Below are positions 24,791 through 32,853 of a DNA stretch of 51,414 nt, piece after piece. Both the position numbers and the translations under genes were made by a program. The stretch covers positions 1-51,414 of the forward strand of contig JAGAHD010000009.1 in the NCBI GenBank assembly GCA_017627255.1. The letters run 5' to 3'. The first letter of the stretch is position 1, and every line of letters begins with the position of its first letter. The notes beneath the pieces are model-generated. The model did no database searches and was not told the DNA's origin. It saw nothing but the letters and a program-made list of their open reading frames with translations. The DNA comes from Bacteroidales bacterium (GTDB lineage Bacteria > Bacteroidota > Bacteroidia > Bacteroidales > UBA932).

Positions 24791-25902
24791 AGGGAACCCT
24801 TGCTGCTGGGGATCCGGTCTCCTTCCCGGCGGACGGCCTCGCCGATGGCACGGGCAAATGCCTTGAAGACCGCTTCCGCAAGATGATGGTTGTTTCCGCC
24901 CCTGGCCGAAATGTGGAGGTTGGCCTTCAGGGCGGCCCCGAGGCTCTGGAACACATGCCGGAACATTTCGGTGGGCGTGTCCCCGACATATTCCCGGGTG
25001 AACGGAACGTCCCAGGCGAAGTCGATGCGCCCGCCAAGGTCAAGGAGGACCTGGGCGTCACAGTCGTCCATCGGCAGGGCGAACCCGTAACGGCGGATTC
25101 CCCGCCGGTCTCCCAACGCTTCCAGCAGGGCTTCCCCGAGGGTGATGGCCGTATCTTCCATGGTGTGATGCTCATCAATGTCGAGGTCCCCTTCCGCTTC
25201 GACCTGGAGGGCGATGCCGCTGTGGTGGGGGATTTGCTGGAGCATGTGGTCGAAGAAACGGAGTCCGGTGCGGATGGACGAATCCATCCTGCCGTCCAGG
25301 TCAACGGCAACCCGGATCCGGGTTTCGCGGGTTTCCCGGACCCGGACACTGCGCCGGATGCCCCGGCGGAGGAATTCGGCCGCTTCATCCCACCGGAGGG
25401 TGATGAGTTCGCATGGGAGACCTGCTTCGCGGACCAGGGGGATCCCCTTTTCCGGGTTCATCAGCAGGATGGCCTTCGCCCCGAGATTCGCCGCCAGCTG
25501 TACATCGCTCAGGCGGTCGCCGATGACAAAGCTTTCCGCCAGGTCGCAGGAACCGTCCAGATAGGCCGTGAAGAGCCCGGTCCCGGGTTTTCGGGTCGGG
25601 GCACGGTCTTCGGGGAAAGTGGTGTCGATCAGCTCGTCATCAAATCGGATTCCTTCTCCTTGAAGCGTTTCCAGCATGAGTTGATGCGGCGGAAGGAATG
25701 CCTCTTCGGGGAAGGCAGGTGTGCCGAGACCGTCCTGGTTGGAGGCCAGGACCAGCCGGTAAGGAAGCGAGCGGAGGACTTTGAGCGCTCCGATGACACC
25801 CGGGACGAAATGGAATTTGGCGAGTGAATCAACTTGTTCGTCCTCCGGTTCGCGGAGGATGGTGCCGTCCCGGTCGATGAAAAGGGCTTTATACGTTGTC
25901 AT
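24787..25902 (-). CDS. hisB: bifunctional histidinol-phosphatase / IGP dehydratase
   Basis: 371 aa, the fused form. The N-terminal HAD phosphatase (1 to about 165) has DRDGT with the nucleophile Asp10 and acid Asp12. It then carries an extra stretch before the IGP dehydratase domain (about 185-371), which has FFDHMLQQIPHHSG, DIDEHHTMEDTAI and the closing GGNNHHLAEAVFKAFARA metal-binding motif. It does steps 6 and 8 of the pathway. It overlaps hisC by 14 bp. Confidence 0.97.
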   Translation of the reverse strand: MTTYKALFIDRDGTILREPEDEQVDSLAKFHFVPGVIGALKVLRSLPYRLVLASNQDGLGTPAFPEEAFLPPHQLMLETLQGEGIRFDDELIDTTFPEDRAPTRKPGTGLFTAYLDGSCDLAESFVIGDRLSDVQLAANLGAKAILLMNPEKGIPLVREAGLPCELITLRWDEAAEFLRRGIRRSVRVRETRETRIRVAVDLDGRMDSSIRTGLRFFDHMLQQIPHHSGIALQVEAEGDLDIDEHHTMEDTAITLGEALLEALGDRRGIRRYGFALPMDDCDAQVLLDLGGRIDFAWDVPFTREYVGDTPTEMFRHVFQSLGAALKANLHISARGGNNHHLAEAVFKAFARAIGEAVRREGDRIPSSKGSL

Positions 25903-26935
25903 ATTCGGTAATGGTTCTGATCAGGCGGTCATTTTCTTCAGGCGTTCCGACGCTCAGCCGCAGCGTCCCTTCGCAGCCGGGAGTGGAAGAACGGTCCCGA
26001 ACGATGATGCCACGGGTGAGGAGATGGCGGTAGAGGGCCTTGGGATCCTGCGTCCGCACGAGGAGGAAATTGGCGTCGCTCGGAAAAACCGCCAGGATGC
26101 AGCGCGTCTCCGACAAAGCGGTGGCAAGCCGGTCCCGTTCTGAGCGGATGACGGCGATTTCCCGGGCCGAACGTTCCGGATCCAGGGTCTCCAGGGCGAG
26201 TTTCAGCGTGTCGGTGCCGATGTTGTAGGGGTAGCGGACCCTGTCGAACAAGGTGACAACGCTCCGGTCCGCCCGGGCTATCCCGATTCTGAGTCCTGCC
26301 ATGCCGAAGGCCTTGGAAAGGGTCTGGAGCACGATGAGGTTCGGATACCTGGGAACAAGGGAAGCCAGGCCGGGCTGCGTGGAAAAGTCGGCGTACGCTT
26401 CATCGACGACCACCATGCCGGGGAATTCTTCCAGCAGGCGGAGGATGCCGGAGAAGGAGAGGGTGTTCCCGGTAGGATTGTTGGGGGAGCACAGGAAAAG
26501 GAGGCGGCTATGCCTGTCGCAACGCGCAAGGATCTCTTCGACCGGAAGCGAAAAACCCGTTCCGAGGGGGATGCTCCGGCTCTCTACGCCATTGATGTCA
26601 GCGAGGACCCGGTACATTCCGTAAGAGGGGGCAATCATCAGGGCATTGTCCACTCCGGGCCGGCAGAAGACCCTGTAACAGAGATCGATACATTCGTCGC
26701 TGCCATTTCCGAGGAAGGTCTCCTCGGGCGGGAATCCCTTGAAGGAGGCAATCTTTTCCAGCAGGCACCGGCGGAGGGCGGCCGAAGGGTATCGGTTGAG
26801 TCCGTTTCCGAACGGGTTTTCATTGGCGTCCAGCAGGATGCCGGGCGTGCCTTGATACTCATCCCGGGCGGTCGAGTACGGTTCCAGCGAGCGGATGTTG
26901 TCGCGAACCAGGTTGAGGATGCAGTCAGGTTTCAT
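25889..26935 (-). CDS. hisC: histidinol-phosphate aminotransferase
   Basis: 348 aa, PLP-dependent fold type I. The substrate-binding N-terminus has ILLDANENPFGN, the PLP phosphate region LGNGSDECIDL, the Asp in VVDEAYADF, and the Schiff-base Lys in LQTLSKAFGMAGLRIG (about 213). It converts imidazole acetol phosphate to histidinol phosphate with glutamate. It overlaps hisD by 4 bp and hisB by 14. Confidence 0.97.
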   Translation of the reverse strand: MKPDCILNLVRDNIRSLEPYSTARDEYQGTPGILLDANENPFGNGLNRYPSAALRRCLLEKIASFKGFPPEETFLGNGSDECIDLCYRVFCRPGVDNALMIAPSYGMYRVLADINGVESRSIPLGTGFSLPVEEILARCDRHSRLLFLCSPNNPTGNTLSFSGILRLLEEFPGMVVVDEAYADFSTQPGLASLVPRYPNLIVLQTLSKAFGMAGLRIGIARADRSVVTLFDRVRYPYNIGTDTLKLALETLDPERSAREIAVIRSERDRLATALSETRCILAVFPSDANFLLVRTQDPKALYRHLLTRGIIVRDRSSTPGCEGTLRLSVGTPEENDRLIRTITEYDNV

Positions 26936-28218
26936 AGGCGGATGCGGACGGCTTCGGCATGGGCGTCCAGTCCTTCGGCCCGTGCCATTTGGGTAATGGT
27001 GCCGCTGAGGCGGCGAAGTCCTTCTTCAGAAAGATGCTGCCAGGTGACGGCGTGCATGAAACTTTCGGTCCCGAGACCGCTCCAGGCTGCGGCAAGTCCG
27101 GCTGTCGGCAGGGTGTGGTTGGTGCCGCTGGCATAGTCACCGGCACTTTCCGGGGAATAGTTGCCGAGGAAAATGCTTCCGGCCGCCGTAATTTTCCCGG
27201 CGGCTTCCTCGGGATCCTGGACGGAAAGGATGAGATGTTCTGGGGCATACCGGTTGGCAAAGGCGAGCTGGTCGTCCCGGTCGGGGAGGATGACGATGCG
27301 GCTGTGGGAAAGGGCCTGTTCCACGATGGTTTCCCGGGGGAGAAGGCTCTTCTGGCGGAGCAGTTCCGTCTTGACGGCTTCCGCGAAGAGGGTGTCGCTG
27401 CAGACCAGGATGGCCTGGCTGTCGGGCCCATGTTCCGCCTGGGAGAGAAGGTCGGCCGCCACGAAGGCGGGACAGGCGGTCCTGTCAGCGACAACCATGA
27501 CTTCGGAAGGACCGGCAGGCATGTCGATGGAGATGCCTTCCTGTGAGACGAACTGCTTGGCCTTTAATACATAACGGTTTCCGGGCCCGAAGATCTTGTC
27601 TGCTTTCGGAACCGTTTCGGTCCCATAGGCAAGGGCGGCTATAGCCTGGGCCCCTCCGATTTTGAAGACCGTGTCAACACCACAGGTCCGGGCCGCATGC
27701 AGGATGGCCGGTGCAATGGATCCGTCCCGTCCCGCCGGGGTGCAGAGGATGCGTTCCCGGCAGCCGGCAATGCCGGCCGGGATGGCAAGCATCAGAAGGG
27801 TAGAGAACAGGGGAGCGGAACCGCCGGGGACATACAGTCCGACGCGTTCCACCGGAATGAACCGCCGCCGGCAGACGATACCGGATCCGTCATCCCAGAC
27901 AACCTCCTGCGGTTTCTGGAGGGTATGGAAGGCGGCGATACGGTCGGCCGCCTCCTGGATCGCTTCCTTCAGGGGGGCGGGAACCGCTTTTTCAGCGGCG
28001 TCGAATTCGGTCTCCGTGACCTGGATGGGATCGGGGACGCGTCCTTCGACGGCGAGGATGATTTCCCGCAGTCCTTCGTCTCCGCACTCCCGGACCGTCC
28101 GGAGAATCCGTCGGACGGTGGCATCCACCGCCCCGTCGTCGGGAAGGCTGCGCCGGACGAGGGCTTCCCACTCCGGCCTTGCTGGTTGGATGAACTGTTC
28201 CATATCAGGCGACGACAA
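26932..28218 (-). CDS. hisD: histidinol dehydrogenase
   Basis: 428 aa, family length. It is zinc- and NAD-dependent and does the last two oxidations to histidine. Motifs: VPGGSAPLFSTLLMLAIPA, GGAQAIAALAYGT, DMPAGPSEVMVVAD, SQAEHGPDSQA (with catalytic and metal residues) and SAGDYASGTNHTLPT near the C-terminus. It overlaps hisG by 14 bp. Confidence 0.98.
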   Translation of the reverse strand: MSSPDMEQFIQPARPEWEALVRRSLPDDGAVDATVRRILRTVRECGDEGLREIILAVEGRVPDPIQVTETEFDAAEKAVPAPLKEAIQEAADRIAAFHTLQKPQEVVWDDGSGIVCRRRFIPVERVGLYVPGGSAPLFSTLLMLAIPAGIAGCRERILCTPAGRDGSIAPAILHAARTCGVDTVFKIGGAQAIAALAYGTETVPKADKIFGPGNRYVLKAKQFVSQEGISIDMPAGPSEVMVVADRTACPAFVAADLLSQAEHGPDSQAILVCSDTLFAEAVKTELLRQKSLLPRETIVEQALSHSRIVILPDRDDQLAFANRYAPEHLILSVQDPEEAAGKITAAGSIFLGNYSPESAGDYASGTNHTLPTAGLAAAWSGLGTESFMHAVTWQHLSEEGLRRLSGTITQMARAEGLDAHAEAVRIRL

Positions 28219-29056
28219 TGTCCAGGTTGAGGATCAGAAGCCCCTCAGCCCCGATCTCCTTGAGTTTTTCGACAGTATCCCACAGCGTGGCCTCTTCCAC
28301 GACCGTATGGACGGAACTCCATCCTTCGGCGGCGAGGGGCATGATGGTGGGGCTGCGCATGGCGGGCAGAAGCTCCAGGACCTTGCTGATCTGCGGGGTG
28401 GGAAGGTTCATGAGGATGTATTTCTTGCCCCGGCTTTCCTGGACGGCGTCGACCCGGAAGAGAAGGGATGAGAGGAGCGCCTGTTTTTCGGGAGACAGGT
28501 TTTCGCGGCCGATGAGGACCGCTTCGCTCACAAACACGGATTCCACCTCCCGGAGTCCGTTGGAAACCAGTGTCCCACCGGAGGAAACGATGTCGAAGAT
28601 GGCGTCGGCAATGCCGGCGGCCGGTGCGATTTCCACGGATCCCCGGATTTCCCGGATGACGGCCTGGATGCCGTTTTCGTCCAGGAACTTTTTCAGGATA
28701 CGGGGATAGGACGTGGCGATGGAGCGTCCCTCGAACCAGCTCCTGCCGGGATAGACGACCGATTTGGGAATGGCGAGAGACAGGCGGCACCGGCCGAAAC
28801 CAAGCCGGCGCAGGATGCGTACGGGTGCTCCTGTTTCCGCTGTTTCGTTGAGGCCGACGATTCCGATGTCGGCGGCCCCGTCCGCAACGACACCCGGGAT
28901 GTCGTCATCCCGGAGATACAGGACTTCAAGGGGGAAATTGGCGGCCTTGCCGAGAAATTTCCGTTTGGCGTCGTCTACCAGGATGCCTGTGTCCTGGAGG
29001 AGCCGGAGACTGTCTTCGTTGAGACGGCCCTTGGATTGGATGGCGAGTCTGATCAT
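28205..29056 (-). CDS. hisG: ATP phosphoribosyltransferase, long form
   Basis: 283 aa: the long HisG with a C-terminal ACT-like domain (about 210-283) that senses histidine, so no HisZ is needed. The first pathway step joins PRPP and ATP. The N-terminus is MIRLAIQSKGRLNEDSLRLL and the PRPP-binding part is IFDIVSSGGTLVSNGL. It is the first enzyme gene and lies 14 nt after the U tract of the attenuator. Confidence 0.97.
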   Translation of the reverse strand: MIRLAIQSKGRLNEDSLRLLQDTGILVDDAKRKFLGKAANFPLEVLYLRDDDIPGVVADGAADIGIVGLNETAETGAPVRILRRLGFGRCRLSLAIPKSVVYPGRSWFEGRSIATSYPRILKKFLDENGIQAVIREIRGSVEIAPAAGIADAIFDIVSSGGTLVSNGLREVESVFVSEAVLIGRENLSPEKQALLSSLLFRVDAVQESRGKKYILMNLPTPQISKVLELLPAMRSPTIMPLAAEGWSSVHTVVEEATLWDTVEKLKEIGAEGLLILNLDIVVA

Positions 29057-29069
29057 GTTCGTTTTATAT

Positions 29070-29105
29070 AAAAAAACAAGGTTTGCCGGTCACGGGCAAA
29101 CCTTG
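29070..29105 (-). terminator. his operon attenuator (intrinsic terminator before hisG)
   Basis: Minus strand perfect 11-bp stem CAAGGTTTGCC / GGCAAACCTTG (29105-29095 with 29087-29077), 7-nt loop, then seven T. It lies between the leader peptide and hisG, so full transcription needs readthrough. ACCTT at about 29133-29129 can pair with AAGGT of the 5' arm, a candidate antiterminator. Confidence 0.93.
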
Positions 29106-29147
29106 CTGATGTTTCTGGAGGAGGGAAAAGGTCACATCATACACCGG

Positions 29148-29207
29148 TTACCGGACCGCAGGGCCAGGGCAAGGATGGTGGTGATGATGATGGTTTTTCC
29201 GGTACAT
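29148..29207 (-). CDS. hisL: his leader peptide with six consecutive His codons
   Basis: 19 aa: MYRKNHHHHHHPCPGPAVR, then TAA. The six His codons (CAT CAT CAT CAC CAC CAT) at 29192-29175 lie about 80 nt before the terminator hairpin, the layout of the E. coli his leader. Shortage of charged tRNA-His should stall ribosomes there and favour the antiterminator. The start codon is 8 nt after the promoter -7 box, so the leader RNA is almost leaderless. Confidence 0.92.
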   Translation of the reverse strand: MYRKNHHHHHHPCPGPAVR

Positions 29208-29215
29208 ATCGCTCA

Positions 29216-29245
29216 CAAAGATAGGGATAATTCCTGTAAATGCAA
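29216..29245 (-). promoter_or_regulatory. his operon promoter
   Basis: Minus strand TTG (29245-29243), 19-nt spacer, TATCTTTG (29223-29216), placed just before the leader peptide. Confidence 0.87.
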
Positions 29246-29262
29246 GAAAATCAGCAAAAAAA

Positions 29263-30600
29263 TCAGATCCGGTAGACATTCTTCCCTTCCAGGTACTGTT
29301 CCTGCACCTGGCTCATGGCCGTGAGTTCCCTTTCCGTCAGCTTGGAGAAGAACCAGCCTTCCGTGAGGACGCAGCTGACGAATTCCTTGATCTCGTAGCG
29401 GAGTCCTTCTCCCATGAAGGGATAGAAGAATTTCTTGTTGCGGTTCTGGTCCTCGAACCGAAGCTCGAAATAGTCCGTTTTCCACCAGGGGGCGGGGACA
29501 TACACATATCCCCGGGTGCCGGAGATGACCATGTTCCCTTCGGTTTTGACGCCGAGGCCGACCTGGAAGGACGCGACGGCGTTGTCATACAGGAAGACCG
29601 CCTTGGTATACATGTCCACTCCGTTTTTCATCTTGGAGTAGAAATTGATGTTCCGCCACTGGGTGCCCAGGAGCTTGAAGATGGGAAGGAGCGGGAAGCA
29701 GGCGTTCTCGTTCATGCTGCCGCCGTAACGCGTGCTGTCCAGCTTTTCGGATGTTTCATCCGTGAGGGTCGTAATGGAGGCGTTGACTTCGACGATCTCA
29801 CCGATCTCGCCCGATTTCAGCAGGGAGACCAGGTGACCGAAAGCCGGGCAGTAAGCGGTCTTGTGGGCCAGCATCAGCACCAGATTGCGCCGGCGGGCGG
29901 TTTCAAGCAGCTGCTCAGCCTCCTTCCGGTGGAGGACGAACGGCGTTTCGCAGAGGACATGCCGGCCTGCCTCCAAGGCACGGCGGGCATATTCGTAATG
30001 CGTATAATGGGGCGAGGCGATGTACACGGCGGTACAGCGGGAGAACAGTTCGTCCAAGCTGGCGGCGGGCGTGAGTCCCCGCTCTTCGCAGAACGTGTGG
30101 CACTGCGCGCTGTCGGGGTTGTAGGCGGCCGTGAGGAACAGGCTGTTCACGTAGCGGGCTTCATCCGTGAAACGGCGGGCGATACTGCCCGTCCCGATGA
30201 TTCCAATCTGCACGGAGGGGCGCTCTTCCCGGAGCAGGGTGCTGGAAATCCCTTCGGTACGGGGCAGGTAGACGACTTCGCAGTATTCCTTGAGGTAGTC
30301 GAACCGCCCTTCCCAGTCGGACCCGATGGCGAAGATGTCCACCCCGTATTTCTGGATGTCGTCAATCTTCTGTCCCTTGTACTCCTCGATGATGATCTGG
30401 TCCGCATATCCCGTGGCTTTGACCGCCTCGATGCGTTGCATGACGTTGTCGCAGGTGTTCATCTTCCCGCGTTCGAGGTCGAAATTGTCGGTCGTCACCC
30501 CGACGATCAGCCAGTCGCCCAGTTCCCTGGCGCGCCGCAGCAGGTTGATGTGGCCCTGGTGCAGGAGGTCGAACGTGCCGTATGTGATGACTTTTTTCAT
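29263..30600 (-). CDS. TagD-like cytidylyltransferase fused to a Gfo/Idh/MocA-type domain
   Basis: 445 aa from ATG 30600 (MKKVITYGTFDLLHQGH); an upstream in-frame ATG at 30639 would overlap the promoter. Residues 1 to about 130 closely follow glycerol-3-phosphate cytidylyltransferase: HQGH nucleotidyl-transfer motif, GSDWEGRFDYL, YLPRTEGISST. The rest is a Rossmann oxidoreductase fold beginning IGIIGTGSIARRF. Two residues normally used for catalysis are changed: the EKP motif reads CETPF (Lys to Thr), and the His in the later GxxxDxGxH region is absent (NENACFPLL). So the first half is probably active in making a CDP-polyol or similar, and the second may be non-redox or structural. It is a single gene; no glycan cluster surrounds it. 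Confidence 0.82.
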   Translation of the reverse strand: MKKVITYGTFDLLHQGHINLLRRARELGDWLIVGVTTDNFDLERGKMNTCDNVMQRIEAVKATGYADQIIIEEYKGQKIDDIQKYGVDIFAIGSDWEGRFDYLKEYCEVVYLPRTEGISSTLLREERPSVQIGIIGTGSIARRFTDEARYVNSLFLTAAYNPDSAQCHTFCEERGLTPAASLDELFSRCTAVYIASPHYTHYEYARRALEAGRHVLCETPFVLHRKEAEQLLETARRRNLVLMLAHKTAYCPAFGHLVSLLKSGEIGEIVEVNASITTLTDETSEKLDSTRYGGSMNENACFPLLPIFKLLGTQWRNINFYSKMKNGVDMYTKAVFLYDNAVASFQVGLGVKTEGNMVISGTRGYVYVPAPWWKTDYFELRFEDQNRNKKFFYPFMGEGLRYEIKEFVSCVLTEGWFFSKLTERELTAMSQVQEQYLEGKNVYRI

Positions 30601-30636
30601 GGCGGGACCGGTCCCCGGGGAGAAGGAACCGGAAAA

Positions 30637-30669
30637 CAAAGGTACAACATCCGTGCGGAAAAAGCAAAA
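30637..30669 (-). promoter_or_regulatory. promoter of the cytidylyltransferase fusion gene
   Basis: Minus strand TTTTG (30669-30665), 20-nt spacer, TACCTTTG (30644-30637), 36 nt before the start codon. Confidence 0.75.
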
Positions 30670-30695
30670 TCACGGGTTATATCGGGAAAAATGTG

Positions 30696-30703
30696 TATCT
30701 TTG
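30696..30703 (+). promoter_or_regulatory. -7 box directly before the 708-aa protein gene
   Basis: TATCTTTG, only 6 nt before ATG 30710, so the mRNA would be nearly leaderless. It is divergent from the fusion-gene promoter. The -33 element is unclear. Confidence 0.65.
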
Positions 30704-30709
30704 CATACT

Positions 30710-32836
30710 ATGAGCAAACGTTGGACGATTATAGCGGTGACGGTGCTGGCCTTGATGTTGGCCGGCATTGCGCTGGCTGTATCCCGTCTGTACCGGAGTG
30801 AAACATCTGTACGTCCCGCCCGGACTTCCGAGGCTTCCTTCCCGCTGCTGCAAGCCGTTCCTTCGGATGCTGCGGCGGTATTCTGTTTCGACGGTTCGCG
30901 TACGGCGCGGCAGGTCCTGGCCGATTCCACCGGCCTGCTGAGAGCCGTGCTTTCGCCTGAAGATCCGGCGCTGTATTCCTTCATTACGCTGGCAGGAGAG
31001 CATCCTATGGCCGTTTCCCTGCATAACAGCGGATCCCTTGTCCCCCTCGTGGTCGCGCAGGTTTCCTCCGCTGATTCCGTCAGCCTGGCTCCCCTGTCCG
31101 TTTCGGCGGGGAAAGCCGGTCTCAAGTCGGCTGTGCAGGACGGCCTGTTCCTTGCCTCCCGTTCGGAAACGCTGGTCCAGTCTTCCCGCCGCCATCTGAA
31201 TGACCGGATGAGCGTCCTGTCCTCTGCGGGGCTTTCCGCGCTTTCGGGACAGGTCGGCGGGGCTGCTTCCTTCTTCGTTTGTCATCAGCAGGCGCCTAAG
31301 CTGCTGCAGGTTTTCTCCACGGCAAAGGTCCGCCAGCGGACTGATTTCGTGCGGACCCTGGCCCAGTGGTCCGGCTTCCAGATCGTCGAAGCCAATGACC
31401 GGCAGGTGGTCATGAAGGGGACGGCAGCCCTCCCGGAGGCCGCCTCCAGTTTCTTCTATGCCATGCAGGGGACCCGGACGGGCAATTCCGCCTTTGCCGA
31501 GGCCCTTCCTTATTTTACGGACTATGCCGTCTCCCTTCCCGTGGGAGACATCGATTCCTATCTGGACCATTTTGCCGATTACCAGGATGGGAAGGGGCGT
31601 CTGACCCGTTATGAATCAGCGCTCAAGTCCCGCGCCGGCCGTCCCCTTTCCCCGTCGGAATGGGCCCGTACCATCCAACTCAAGGAGGCGGTCCGGGCGG
31701 CATTCCAGTTGGACGGGGTGTCGCATGAGGTCCTCCTGGTGCGGACCGGACGGGATATGAAACTCGTCGGAATGGAATCCAACCCCTATCCGGGCTACCT
31801 CCAGACTCTTTTCGGAGATGTGTTCCAGGTGGTCGACACGGTGGTCGCCCCTGCGGCGGCCCGCTGGGCCGTCTACGGCGATGCCGCGGCTGTGCAGGCC
31901 TATTCCGATAAGAAATTCCTGGATTATTCGTTGAAAGACCGGCTCTCAGATGCGGATGTGCCTGTTCCTGATGGGTTTACGGTGTACAGTTCCCTGTCTG
32001 AATATCCTGCTGCCCTCACGGATTTCTTCTCCAAGGGACTCGCCGGTGCAGTTGGCCGCTATGTGACCGGAACGGCTTACGCTCCGGCCCTTGTCAGCGC
32101 TTCCCTGGTGTCCGGTGCGCCGGAGCTGACCGTCCGGGTTGACAAACGGGCCCTGAAGGGGAACAAGATCCAGGTGCTGGAACGGGATACGACCGTGGTC
32201 ATTCCCACGGGCCCGTTCCCTGTGGTGAACGGAGCGACGGGCCAGACCAATTCTTTCTATCAGAACGCCAACCTATACCTCTGCCTGAACGACGAGAACG
32301 GGAAAGGCGTATGGGGCGTTCCGTTCAAGGAACCGATCTGCGGCTATGTCGAAAGCATCGACTATTATGCCAACGGCAAGATCCAGTTCCTGTTCGCGGC
32401 GGGCGACGGGCTCTACCTGATCGACCGTCTCGGACGGTTTGTCGGCGGTTTTCCGGTAAGACTTGGCAAACCGGTCCTCCTGGGCCCGCAAGCCTATGAT
32501 TTCACCGGTGCCCATGGGTATACGGTCATGGTCCTTCACAAGGACAATTCGTTGGAAATGTACAACCTCCATGGACAGAACCCGCCGGGATGGAAGGGTA
32601 TTCATGCCCCCGAGACGGTGAAATCGCTGCCCGAACTGCTGGAGGTCAAAGGCAAGCGTTATTGGGTCGTCCGCACTTCCATCCGGACACTCGTCTATCC
32701 GTTCGAAGGAGGTGATCCGCTGACCCGGGATGAGGGCGGCAAGATGATCAAACCCGATTCCCCGGTCGACGTGACGGCCCGCGGCGCCCTTTCCGTTGAA
32801 TGCTATGACGGAAGGACGCGGGATATCAAATTGTAA
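30710..32836 (+). CDS. uncharacterised membrane-anchored protein
   Basis: 708 aa from ATG 30710. The frame stays open upstream to 30326, but that part runs antisense to the fusion gene and the promoter sits at 30696. One N-terminal membrane segment (about 5-25) is followed by a large extracytoplasmic part. About 40-480 has repeated alternating helix/strand blocks resembling DUF3352-type proteins (GTAALPEAASSFFYAMQG and similar). About 510-708 contains beta-propeller-like strands (YYANGKIQFLFAAGDGLYLI, LGRFVGGFPVRLGKP). Function unknown. It is followed after 17 nt by an acyl-CoA ligase gene. Confidence 0.7.
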   Translation: MSKRWTIIAVTVLALMLAGIALAVSRLYRSETSVRPARTSEASFPLLQAVPSDAAAVFCFDGSRTARQVLADSTGLLRAVLSPEDPALYSFITLAGEHPMAVSLHNSGSLVPLVVAQVSSADSVSLAPLSVSAGKAGLKSAVQDGLFLASRSETLVQSSRRHLNDRMSVLSSAGLSALSGQVGGAASFFVCHQQAPKLLQVFSTAKVRQRTDFVRTLAQWSGFQIVEANDRQVVMKGTAALPEAASSFFYAMQGTRTGNSAFAEALPYFTDYAVSLPVGDIDSYLDHFADYQDGKGRLTRYESALKSRAGRPLSPSEWARTIQLKEAVRAAFQLDGVSHEVLLVRTGRDMKLVGMESNPYPGYLQTLFGDVFQVVDTVVAPAAARWAVYGDAAAVQAYSDKKFLDYSLKDRLSDADVPVPDGFTVYSSLSEYPAALTDFFSKGLAGAVGRYVTGTAYAPALVSASLVSGAPELTVRVDKRALKGNKIQVLERDTTVVIPTGPFPVVNGATGQTNSFYQNANLYLCLNDENGKGVWGVPFKEPICGYVESIDYYANGKIQFLFAAGDGLYLIDRLGRFVGGFPVRLGKPVLLGPQAYDFTGAHGYTVMVLHKDNSLEMYNLHGQNPPGWKGIHAPETVKSLPELLEVKGKRYWVVRTSIRTLVYPFEGGDPLTRDEGGKMIKPDSPVDVTARGALSVECYDGRTRDIKL

Positions 32837-32853
32837 AAAAAAGAGAAATCAAT

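Noticed and set aside
29171..29192. Simple trinucleotide repeat (ATG/GTG run)
   Set aside because: It is the His codon run of the leader peptide read on the other strand.
30326..30709. N-terminal extension of the 708-aa protein
   Set aside because: It is antisense to the cytidylyltransferase fusion and precedes the promoter at 30696.
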